Part shown: positions 33,692 to 44,351 of the stretch, piece after piece
Numbering within the stretch: the first letter of the stretch is position 1
Layout of the letters: each line of letters starts with the position of its first letter
Source: Escallonia rubra
Taxonomy: Eukaryota; Streptophyta; Magnoliopsida; Escalloniales; Escalloniaceae
Assembly: GCA_033065855.1 (NCBI GenBank)
Contig: JAVXUO010001926.1
Span: forward strand, 274,320 to 338,319
Length of the DNA: 64,000 bases
Direction: 5' to 3'
Made by a program: the position numbers and the translations under genes
The notes under the pieces: generated by a model
Database searches by the model: none
Seen by the model: only the letters and a program-made list of their open reading frames with translations
What the model was told of the DNA's origin: nothing

Positions 33692-36600
33692 CTAGAGAAG
33701 TTCCCACTCTGATTCACATAAATCATGCGTTGGTATCTTCTTTGTGTTGGAATTCAAGGAAAGAGTGGGCATCTGACTGCCATCATTGTTTAGTTTTGAT
33801 ACTGGATCAACAACTCCATATCGTGCTGCAAGTTGCTTGTACTCCGTCGTCCTTGCTGACTTCGTTTTCAGAGAAAAAGCATCCCGAATCTTTTTCTAAA
33901 GGGAAATGCACAGTCAATAAGATGTACACATGCTTGCATGCGAGCACAGGTGCGGAGGGAGAGGGAGGGGGAGAGAGAGAGAGAGAGAGAGGTGCGTACC
34001 TTATAGGACTTTTGTTTGCCTTCCCTGTGAGGCATAAAATGAAGCCTGTCGCTATCCACCAAGATACAAGTTTCCTCCAACTTTGACAAGTCGTCACATT
34101 GTTCCATGGTTTCAATCCATGGTTCGGCACCATCATTTTGAATTACATCGATGCTAGGGTCACCTGAATTTCATGAAAATTATCATTAACTTGATCTCTA
34201 AATTCAAGCATTAAGAAAACAAGAACTCAGAGGAAACCATCGTAAACTTCAAATTTTAAGATTCACTAGCTTTGAGAATTATCATGGCATACACATCAGA
34301 TTCTGGAGAAGCATTATTCGAAATATGGGTTTTTATTCACATAGCAACTGAACTGAATTCATCATGGTGTTTTTCAGAAGGGTCAATTACACTAGGCACC
34401 CCGAAGTTTTCATGCGGTAGCGCTCTGCACCACAAAATTTTTTTTAGCTATATGTCACCCCAAATTTTCATAAGTGTGGCACCCAACACCCTCCGTCCAA
34501 ATTCTGGCAAAAAAAATTTAATAAGCTGAACTTAGGAGGGCATTTTTAGAACATCACAGAAACCCTAATCTCTATCAGTCGTTTGCGCCGCCAACCCCCT
34601 TGCGCTGGCATCTCACGCCGGTGTCCCCCCTCATCCGGCAGCGCCCCTCCCCCCGTCGGCGACGCCGACCTCGTCCCCTGCCTTCCTTTCTCTTTTATCC
34701 CCCTCGCCCCGCGCCCCTCCTTCGGCATCTCACGCCGGTAAAGTCTCTTCCCACCCCACGGCCGCAACAACCCTGCGCCGTTGTCCCTTGCCCCTCTTTC
34801 GCATCTTAGGCCGGTGCCGCACTCTCCGCCGGCAGTCCCTCCCTCGTCGGTGGCGTTGACCCCCCAACCAGTCCCTCCTCCGTCACGGCGTAATGCATAT
34901 CAACAGCCAAGAATTTGCGGCTGCAACAGCCGCACTCTCCGTCGGCAACGTCCCTCCCCCCGTCGGCAATGCCGGGCCCCTCTCTTCCTTCCTCTTCTCT
35001 CCCCCGCCCTCCACAGCGGCAACAGCCTCGCGCCGCCGCCTGACAAACCCATTGCAATCTTCCCTCCCTTTTTTTAATCTTTCTGACCAAAATGCCCCCT
35101 TGTTTAAGTTAAATTACTTATCCGGTGAGGCTGTTGGCCGGAATTTGGACAGAGGGTGTTGGGTGCGACACTTATGAAAATTTGGGGTGACACATAGCTA
35201 AAAAAAACTGTGGTGCAGAGCGCTACCGCGTGAAAACTTCAGGGTGCATAGTGTAATTGACCCTTTTCAGAACATAATCCTTCACGATGCGATGGAGCGC
35301 ATGTTTCAAGTTTACAATTCCACCTGCCCTGGTAAGACTTCTGTGCTGAATCTAGTTAAATTTACACACACAATCACACACCGAACAAAAGAAATGACTC
35401 CATTTCAACACACTAACAAGAAAGCCACTTTCTAATTCAATCATGAAGCCGGCTGACCAACCTAAGAGAAAGTTCTATCATCCAACCAAGTACTAGTATG
35501 GGCACGCGGTTCTCATTTTCTTATGACATTTGCAAACGTGCATTCAAGGAATTAGATATATAACCAGAAGCAGTGATTGCATATGTTGCTGCAAAAGCGA
35601 GTTTAACCTTATGAAAACTTTTCACAGAAATTCACTATCAGCCGAGGGGAACAAGTAAAACAATATAGCCTCAACCTTCAGCATAAGTTTTAGAACCAAC
35701 ACCTTTTATTCCACTATACTAGAACCAAGTTCCTCTAGTCAAAAGATTATGGACAACAAATTAAAGAAAGAAGACCTTCCAGCGTGAACAGTATAGCGAA
35801 GTAACAATGAAAGCCGCAGATTCAAACTCGAGAACATTACTCAAGAAAGAAATATAAATTGAGCTTCTACGAAGCAAAAGAGGGCACATTGCTCAGTCTT
35901 CTCTTGTAATATCGAGCACTAAGTAACAAAATTTCAAAACACCTCTTAAAAGGCAAAAGTAAATAATTCACAGGCTCGTCTACTTCAATACAAAAAGCAA
36001 AAGAAACAAGCTACATAGATGCCCATACTAATACTTAGCTGGATGATAGAACATTCTGGTAGGAAGCTCACATGCCACAGCAACTCAAAAACATGCACAT
36101 CTTCTTTTCCTTCTGTTTTGGTAATTCTCTTCTTATAATAACTATAAGTTATTACTTATTTTTTTGGGGGGAGGGTGGTCGGGGGGTGAGTTGGTCTGTT
36201 TATTAAGAGAGAGGAGTTGATGTGAAGAAACAGGTTCTAGACAAGGAAATACTAGATCAACAGTAGAAGATGAAGACATCCAACTTCTATATGTAAGAAT
36301 TCTTTTGGAAAAATCAATCATCCAAGAAATTTCATATTATCCCCTTGAATGACCAACCATACCTGTATGGGACATAATAGCCTCCTCATCAGCAGCTGCA
36401 TTGTGCTGTGCATCACGCCTGAGGGAAGGATCTACTCGCCAGACCAATTCACTGTTTGTACATGTGTCTGCAGTAGCCAGAGAAGAAATTTAACAACAGA
36501 ACAAGAGGAAATGCGTGAAAACATAAAACAATACAGTGAGGAAAATAGTCACCTATACCACTCAATAAAATAGTCTTCAGTTTTGTTCCTTCCTTGTCAC

Positions 36601-37691
36601 TCGATTCGATGGACGGAATGGTATCAGATAATGGAGAACTAACTGCAGAGTCAGCTGCAGAAACATGTGCAACCATACTACCAGTTACAAGTTTCCCTTC
36701 ATCCTCTACTTTGCTGGCGTCGCTTCCTGAAACTCTAACTGAAGCTTGGGGAGATATCATGGCTATCTTCTGACAAGCTGCTTCACAAGTGTCATTCATT
36801 CGACAGCAAAATGATGATGCTCTCCGATCCTCAGGCATGGTGTTTAAGCTTGATGTCTCTGATGGAGGATGAAAACATTTGGGCTTTTCAGAATCGCCAT
36901 TGTTATGCACGTTTGAACGTACATGAATTTTACAATCTTTATTTTTTCCTAAATACAACTCAGAGTATACTTCCTCAGGACAAGCCCCAGAATATGGTTG
37001 TAAAACATGATTCACTTTGAGCTGTCTATTGCCAGACACCGTACTTTTTGCATCCACACTAGTAACTTGAGATTTCTCAATTAATAGCTTGTCAACTTTG
37101 GTGCTTGCTTTTGGCTTTTTATCCACTACAGTGTCAAGATATGGGTTCACCGACAAGTCAGCCGCAGCCACTTTCACAGGATCAGTAGGCAGTGGAGGAA
37201 GCAAATCTTGCACGACGTCTGAATAAAACTTTTTCACACTTGCACCTACAGTCTGCACCTGATTTTCTACGAATTTTGCAGTGTCCTGAGGACAGCCTTA
37301 ACTAAAGTTACGATTAAAGGTGTAAGCTTCATGATATATGAAACTCAAGACTACTACTCTGATGAGATGATATCGAACACCAAATTAGAAACTTACGAAA
37401 CTCTAATAACAAAAGAAATTGACCATATTCACATGTAGTCTCGATCTTGTAGTAAAGATAGAATGAAAGAGAAATATCTTGCAAGAACAGTATGCAAAAG
37501 CAATTGGGAAGTAACAGAGGTTGGAGGAGTAGCACTCGAAAGTTATAGAGTTCAACTACCACATCACAGCTTGAAGAATGAGGTAGAAAAAAACGAGGGA
37601 TTACCTGGTACATAGATTCTTCCACCTCCAAGCACATAGATTCAAACTTCTGGTATACATTCCCGACCCAAGCTATACCCTTGAAATCCAT
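33692..37691 (-). CDS. Conserved plant protein of unknown function, five coding exons
   Basis: Predicted coding exons (minus order): 37691-37605, 37285-36553, 36467-36363, 34163-34000, 33895-33692; all junctions are GT-AG and the 1293 bp keep one frame (430 residues). The N-terminus MDFKGIAWVGNVYQKFE, LEVEESMYQDTAKFVENQVQ and SVKKFYSDVVQDLLPP is the most conserved-looking part; an alternative ATG nine bases upstream adds MTT. The middle is Ser/Glu-rich and probably disordered; the end is basic (KKIRDAFSLKTKSARTTEYK) and finishes ESEWELL. I recall similar uncharacterised plant proteins but no named domain, so I assign no function. A likely untranslated exon near 39616-39860 ends at a GTAAGT donor, giving a ~1.9-kb leader intron. 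Intron 4 (34164-36362) contains a MULE. Confidence 0.85.
34380..35263. mobile_element. Mutator-like element (MULE 3) in an intron
   Basis: The ~124-bp terminal inverted repeats (34380-34503 and 35140-35263, starting GGGTCAATTACACTAGGCAC) are flanked by a perfect 9-bp duplication TTTTCAGAA (34371-34379 and 35264-35272). The 884-bp element has no transposase. Its GC-rich interior repeats phrases such as CATCTCACGCCGGT and CCGCACTCTCCG; no gene could be recognised in it. It lies wholly within intron 4 of the gene at 33692-37691 and does not touch a splice site. It shares the GGGTxAATTACAC start with MULEs 1 and 2, so it is a related family with longer TIRs. Confidence 0.9.
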
Positions 37692-39615
37692 AGTGGTCAT
37701 GTCTAAGGTTCTGTTCCACAAAGATGCTACTACTTGACTGCATGATTTAAAATTAAAGCACCATCAAGCCTTGCATTAATGGCAAGGTATACATCATTAA
37801 GTTTTGTATCCTAGCTAAGTAAATGCACTTTGTACGTTGGAAACGGAAGTTTGGAAGACAAAACACGCATCATCAAAAGGGACTAAACTAGTGACCATCG
37901 ATTGCGAAAGTTACTTCAACTCTTACCCTCTAAAGCGTTGGATACATCAGTCCCAATAATAGAATGGAAAATAACTTAAAAAACCACGAATACATTAACA
38001 CTGTTGTAACCGAAACTGGCAGAAGTGTTCTTAGAGAAGGAATAACATGTCTGCCTAATTATCAACCTGTAAAACGAACTGCTAATTTTCCAGAGTAAGA
38101 ATCAAGGACTTAGGTATCAAACAAGCTGCTCCAAACTCTAAGAAAGCTTTCTCAGAGTAATGGACCATGAAATAAGAAAAACACTGCTAAAACTTAGGGG
38201 CACAAAATAGAAGAATAGATCACTAAGCAGCTCCAGTACTTTGAACATATAAACAATCATCCTATCCCATATACTTTCATTAGATAATGAAGAACACTTA
38301 TAGCCAGAAAAATCTGGTGTCTGTGAAGCTACCTAGGGAAACCTGCTTATTTATTTAGTTTCCCTCTTGTTGTTGGAAAGAAGTCGGGGGGGTGGGATTT
38401 TGAGTAAAATATATAACAGTTTGAGTTAGCTCTCGGCAGGCGACGAGAACAGCAGAAGTTTGGCAACAAAATAGTAATTTGGAGACAAACATGTTACATT
38501 TCATTTCGAACGTAAATAGAAACCAATGCATCCAAGAAGCTATTATACCTTCCATCTACCAAGGTTTTTAATCATTGTCAGCAAATTTTTGCAACCACAA
38601 TAATTCAACACTACATAGATATGTATTCACGTGTGTGTGTGTGTGTGTGTGTGAGCGTGCACTTGCATCTAATTGTACTTCTACAGGTTCTTGAACACCT
38701 CGGAAACTGCTTGTAAATCAACCAAATAAATAAGAATAGGGTCACAAGTTTGTATCTGTTATAAATCCCTTAAAACGATAAAGTGCTAAAGTTTCAAACT
38801 TCACCCAAAGGGAAATTTGTGTAAACGTAAGAGATACCAGTGAAGTAAATTGATAGACAGAGTTTCCAGAACTGAGGACGAAGCAATTTTCACAATACAG
38901 CATCATCTGAAATCTGAATAGCATGCTCATCAAAAGATTAAGGTCACATGGCAATACAATAACTTGTGTTGGACTTTGAAGAGTTTGCATTTAACTTTGA
39001 CTTGAGACCACGATGACAGGGTTGGAGAATATCACGTCTTTGGGTGCCAAAGAGCGTAGCAAACTACAAGCGTACCGCATAGATATCGAACAGCATAAAC
39101 TAAAAGGGCATACTAACCTGATGCTAGACAAGAGTCATAAACCACTATAGAATATCTTCAATGTTCTCTTAGTTCATAAAGACACTTTTTAGGTCTTCCA
39201 ATAACCATGGCCACGAGTTTTGCAGAGTGCCCAGACATCAAAACTCACACATACCTAAATTCTAAGCAAAGTCTACTAAACCCACCAAGTAATCCACTGA
39301 CCACAAATTATGACAAAGCAAACTACTCAAAACGTTAACAGAATTTAACAAAATCAGCTCTTTTAAACAAATCATCTTTTCATTTATTCATCTCCAAAAC
39401 CCTATCATATCACACCTCCTAAATTTAATTGGAAATAAACATATACTAGTGATCAGTAACTCAATCGATAAAAGGAAACCCACATGTAAAACCTCAATAT
39501 AAATAAAGAAAAAGAGATATCTTAAGTGGGAAAAATCAAAAAAAAGAAAATCAGATAAAAAAGGACACAGAAAGAAAGAGAATTACTCTGGAAAGAAGAA
39601 GGGAACGGACTTACT

Positions 39616-39862
39616 TAAGGTAAACGAGGGGCACCCAGATGGATAAAATTTGAGGACACGACGGAGTTCAAGTACTAAACCCCAAAATCTAGTTAAACCT
39701 TTGGAGGTAGATGATGATGATACTGGAAAGTACGAGAAGAATACAAAGAGAGGGTGGGGGTTTTGGTTGTACAAATGAATAATTTGTTGAAGTTGGAGTG
39801 GGGGAATCAAAAACGTAGAGACGGAGTTCATCTGGGTGGGGGCTTTCTTTCGACTCCAGTTT
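39616..39862 (-). promoter_or_regulatory. Probable 5' UTR exon of the gene at 33692-37691
   Basis: On the minus strand this pyrimidine-rich segment (GATTCCCCCACTCCAACTTC, CCCCCACCCTCTCTTTG) has no downstream ATG frame that joins the gene and ends in TTAA|GTAAGT (39615-39610), a consensus donor. The next acceptor, CATGCAG near 37744, lies just upstream of the first coding ATG. This supports a non-coding first exon and a promoter just right of 39862. A transcript would settle it. Confidence 0.45.
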
Positions 39863-39954
39863 CGGACACGTGTAGGAGGTATATACGCTACGAGGTAATG
39901 TAATGAAACCCCTACAGAATTAGAAATATGGAAGTATCAAAATGAAAAAATTGT

Positions 39955-40060
39955 GACCGCTAGACGTAGGTAGGGCTGGCAAAATATGATTTAATCCATA
40001 CAACCCAACTACTAGACGTAGGGCTGGCAAAATATGACTTAACACATACAACCCAACCCA
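39955..40060 (+). mobile_element. hAT-like terminal sequence, duplicated
   Basis: TAGGGCTGGCAAAATATGA followed by ACATACAACCCAAC occurs twice (39972-40010 and 40018-40055). TAGGGCTGGCAA with downstream ACCCAACCC is a widespread terminus of plant hAT elements. TAGACGTAG precedes both copies, compatible with the 8-bp target duplication of hAT transposons. Confidence 0.5.
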
Positions 40061-40147
40061 ACCCACCTGTTTTTGGCTTCTGCGCGTCAACCCAATCCAA
40101 CCCGTCGGATAGTAACTCCACTTGCGGGTCAGAAACCGGTGATCTTA

Positions 40148-40148
<1 letters not shown>

Positions 40149-40204
<56 letters not shown>
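40149..40204. repeat. (AT)n microsatellite
   Basis: Uninterrupted AT dinucleotide run of about 28 units between the hAT-like terminus and the hAT transposase fragment. Confidence 0.97.
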
Positions 40205-40207
<3 letters not shown>

Positions 40208-40302
40208 GAGTATGTTAGCCTTTATTCCATGCCCTCTGCAAGTGGTGTTCAAACATCCAGTTCAATCATGTTATTGGTTGTGAACGTAACGATGAGATGA
40301 CC

Positions 40303-40413
40303 AATTTTGACGATTTTGAGAACGAAGTTGGGGTGAGGGTGAAGAAGTCGCAGGCGGATATGTACTTAGAGGAGTCTTGCCTTGATTGGAAGCTGCCTTT
40401 AGATGTTTCTTGA
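40303..40413 (+). pseudogene. hAT transposase C-terminal fragment
   Basis: The frame reads NFDDFENEVGVR, KKSQADMYLEESCLDW and KLPLDVS before a stop. The pattern S-x-L-D-x-YLEE-x-x-L..DV is the start of the C-terminal dimerisation (hATC) region of plant Ac/Tam3-like transposases. Only this piece is left, between an (AT)n tract and a copia gag in the opposite direction. Together with the hAT-like terminus at 39955 it suggests a collapsed hAT element. Confidence 0.55.
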
Positions 40414-41565
40414 GTTGAAATCGCACGTACTTGTTTTTTTAAAAGCACAATTTTTCTTGGCTAATTTCATGGATTCTTCACATAAAAGAGCGTAAAAATC
40501 ATAAATATCATCATTGGAGCAATTGCTATCACTATCACTATATGAAGAATTTACCTCATCTTCTTTTTGAGCCATGAAGCATAAATTTGAATCTCTATCA
40601 TCGAAATCACCACATTCATCTCCACTTGAGTCATTATCGCTCCAAATAATGGCTTTAATTGATGTCTTTATGGAGTGCTTCTTTCTTGCCTCGTTCTTCT
40701 TCTTATTCTCCCTTGAGGTACTCTCTATACTTGACTCGTTCTTGCTCTTGTGCAAGTTTCCATCTTTCTTCATTTTGAGATACTCATTAAATTCCTTTGC
40801 AAGTATATCAATCTCTTTGTTATTCAAGTCTTTCTCATCCGCACATGAAGATTGGTCCGTTGTTGATGAAACTTTAAGAGCAATGCACTTCTTCTTCTTC
40901 TTTGGAACTTTTTGCCCGGATGATTCGAGTTGCATTTCATAGGTCATCAAGGAGCAAATTAATTCATCCAACGGAAAGGTATTAAGATCCTTTGATTCTT
41001 GAAGTGCGGTGATTTTTGCATTCCATTCTCTAGGTAATGACCTAATTACCTTTCTCACAAGATCACCGTTAGAGAAATCTTTTCCTAATTGTTTCAAAGT
41101 ATTAACAATTTTAGTGAAACGAAAATTCATTTCCATAATAGATTCATCGGAAAATATTTGAAACAATTCATATTCTCTATGCCATAAATTCATCTTTGAA
41201 TCTCTTAGAAGAGAAGTCCCTTCATGAGTGACTTGAAATGTATTCCACATACTCTTAGCCGAATCACACGCAATAACTCGATTGAGTTCATTTGCGTTTT
41301 AAGCACAAACAAGACAGTTCTTAGCTCTAGAATTCATGCAAATCATATTTCTATCATAGTCATTAAATTCGGATTTCTCCTTTGGCACAAGCTTATTCCT
41401 AATCCTCTTGGTTGGAACATAAGGGCCATCTTCAACAATTCCCCACATTTCATAATCTAAAGATTCTAAAAATACTCGCATCTTAATTTTCCATATACTA
41501 TATGAAGACGCATCAAAAAGTGGAGGTCTAGTAATAGAACTCCCCTTAAGACTAGGAAACCCCAC
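40399..41565 (-). pseudogene. Ty1/copia gag (UBN2 family), interrupted
   Basis: Minus-strand frame 41565-41299 reads MGFPSLKGSSITRPPLFDAS, YSIWKIKMRVFLES (the N-terminal copia gag block), a stop near 41301, then AKSMWNTFQVTHEGT, LFQIFSDESIMEMNFRFTKI, VIRSLPREWNAKITALQE (UBN2 domain) and a Lys/Glu-rich tail. It ends at 40399 before the CCHC zinc finger, protease and polymerase, so the 3' portion of the element is lost. The start lies 47 bp from the primer-binding site. One stop interrupts it. Confidence 0.85.
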
Positions 41566-41611
41566 GATCTTTTAACTCTCTAGGTGTTAACCAAAAATTC
41601 AAGAGCCGAGA

Positions 41612-41622
41612 CTCTGATACCA
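41612..41622 (-). promoter_or_regulatory. Primer-binding site for initiator methionine tRNA
   Basis: The minus-strand TGGTATCAGAG lies two bases after the LTR end and is the standard copia primer-binding site complementary to the 3' end of plant initiator tRNA-Met. It fixes the orientation of the element and the inner boundary of the LTR. Confidence 0.85.
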
Positions 41623-41624
41623 CT

Positions 41625-43065
41625 TGAAACCAATTAAACAACCCTAGAGGGGGGTGAATAGGGTTTTTGAAATATAATGAGGAATTTAAACTAAGCACAA
41701 TCATAAATCTCAAACAAACCAAGTAATACTTCAATGAAGATGCTAACTAAACAATCTCAAACAATTAAAGAGCAATAAGTAAAGAGATTGAGTTAGAGAT
41801 ACTTGACAAGGAGATTTAAATGGTTCGGCTTGATATACCCTCAAGCCTACATCCACCTCTTCAAGGAAGTCCCTTGCAAGAGCACTAGAATCCACTAGCA
41901 ACAATCTTCTTCCGGGTCAAGATCAAAACCCTTACAACACTTGGTGATATCCCCACACCAAGCACAAGCCTTGAATCCGCAAAGCTCACCCAAGACTTGA
42001 CAAACCCAAGCCTTGATCACAATCATTTTACAAAGATCAAATGTGTACAAAGAAACCCTCTTGAAAGGAAATGAGTACAAATGAAGCTCTAGTGCAATAG
42101 AGAGATGAGAGAATTGGTGACTTGAAGGATGCTCACTCTCAATCAAAGAATTGCTCACAAAGATGCTCTCTTTAATGATGTAAAATCATGAAGATGAAGA
42201 GAGAAAAGTTTAATCTATGAGCCTTGATGTTTCTCTAATGAATGAAGGCTTAGAATGTGATTTCCATGATGTATAATGAAGCCCCAAATCATTTATATAG
42301 AGAAGAGATCAAATATAGCCGTTAGGCATAATATGGCCAAAACTGCCATTGCAGTCGACTGTAATCCCTCTAATATAGCCGTTGGAGTTTTGTCCTCGAA
42401 AATAGCCGTTGGAGTCGACTGCATTCCAATATAGTCGACTGCATTGGAATGCAGTCGACTATATTGGAATGCAGTCGACTGTATTACCCTACTGCCTATC
42501 GGCTGCCTCACGAAACCCTCTTTCCTATTTTAGGCATAACTTTCTCTAGAAAAATCGGATTGAGGTGCCGTTTTTTGCGTTGGAAAGCTAATGAAAAGTT
42601 TTATCAAGATATGAAAAGATTAGCACCAAAAACAGTTTTGAGAAAATCTGAGTGAGCTCCAAAGTTCACTCATTTTCAAGAACCACACTCGTGTGAAAGG
42701 TTATGAACTCACATGCAATGCACAAGGTGTCCTAAGGTCTTTTTAGGTCATAGTCATCAATCCAAGCATCAAACCAAGACTAGTTACATAATAGGAAAGA
42801 TCAATTATAATCGATAGTAACTTAGCCGATGCATTATTTGTTGCTCTTCGACATTGGACTTGATGAAGCTTCTATTAGCATGTCCACTATAACTTTAAGC
42901 TTCTTTGGCTTTAATCCATCTATCCAACTTCTCAAATGTGTCTTCATGAGTGTGCATGTATATACCTACTAAGAATACACTCAAAGCACACATTAGAACA
43001 TAATCAATGTGTAGTTATCATCAAAACAAGATGTAAGCCTAGGTGATCCAACCATAGGGCTAACA
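41625..43065 (-). mobile_element. 5' LTR of a SIRE/Maximus-like copia element
   Basis: The LTR starts TGTTAGCCCTATGGTTGGAT (43065 leftward) and ends GGTTTCA at 41625, next to the primer-binding site; length 1441 bp. CTATTCACCCCCCTCTAGGG near the end (about 41645-41665) is a recurrent motif of SIRE-type LTRs. A cluster of GTCGACTGCATTGGAAT palindromes lies at 42410-42485. No 3' LTR was found in the window. Confidence 0.8.
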
Positions 43066-44345
43066 AGTACCATTTCACTCTCATATGACAAAGTCTTTCC
43101 ACCTCTTCTTACGGCTGGTTCGTCCATTAGAGTATTGGGTCAAGTCTTTTCACCTCTCTCTCCACCGGCTCTTCCAGTATACTGTATTATTCACTTTAGA
43201 TTACGGGTTGGATGCAAACGTGATATGTCTGTCGTATCGCACCCCCAATACAAAGTTATGAGTACGTACTTTAGCTTGAATTCGTACTTCAAGAAGAAAA
43301 ATAACTATTATCTTGATTATTCAAGTTATGGTGTAACTTTTGTTAATGTCGNCTTTTTGAAGTACAAGTGAGACAAATCTTGAATTATTTACCAAATAGA
43401 AAGAAGAAAACAAATGTAAGTAAATTAGATTATCTTGCGCTTGTCCATGTTCGTAAGGCTACACTAACAACACTACGTTCTGACACATCTACATATATGT
43501 GTTATGATGAGTTGTCTACCGCTTATACAAACGTGGGTGGATGACATTTTAAGGTGAGGGCTGATAAGTGTACCTAATTTTTAGCACTTGTCCTCCATCT
43601 TTGTCGCTGAAGGTTTAAAAGTTCTATTAGAAGGGTGATAAAAATATCTTCACCAATCAATAGAGTGGAATAATCAGCTAAGGTGAAGCGGGTCACCATC
43701 TCGCAAAGAATTAAAAACCTTTTTTCATATTATCTACTAATTGACATTGAAATTTTAGACATGAAATATATGTTAAACTTGTACATATACAATGAGAAAA
43801 TTGATTATTCATATTGTCTGATCTATTTAGGTTTGGCCTTCCCCAAACTTTATTTGGCAGTCTAAAATTGTAGTAACACATTTATTGGGGGCTTTTGTGG
43901 TTTTTGATATGTGATTCTGTGAAGCACTAGGAGCAAAAGAAGGCAGCACTAAGATAACTATCTATGAAAACAATGCTTCAATTTTGTGCCTGATTACTTG
44001 TATAAAAAGATGTAACTTGTTTTGTTAAAATTGCAAACTTAGTGATGACTCTAATTCCAAGTAATGTACATGTAATACATGATGCTTATTTCACCAAATA
44101 GTTTCAAGAAAAGTGGCAATGGCTATATGGGGAGATAAAAAAAAGAGCTGAATTTCACCAATCCATATTCCATTGATCTCGGTTCTTCTTTGAAGCCACG
44201 CACGCAGTAAGTTATGATTAGACGTAAAATCTAATGTCATATTTTTGTTCCTTTAAGTTTCCTAAACATACGTATTTATTTGTTCTGAAATTGCACTTTA
44301 ATAGGAAAATATCATTGAGAATTGAGAAGTATTGAAAGTCGCTCT
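43066..44345. other. Intergenic DNA with one undetermined base
   Basis: No gene was recognised. The undetermined base N at 43352 lies inside a short frame. A fragment LNYLPNRKKKTNVSKLDY (about 43380-43440) continues as LALVHVRKATLTTLRSD but matches no family I can name. Confidence 0.5.
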
Positions 44346-44351
44346 TAGACT

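Noticed and set aside
34546-35090. Pro/Arg-rich frames on both strands within MULE 3
   Set aside because: Arise from GC-rich transposon interior; no domain and no splice links to the surrounding gene.
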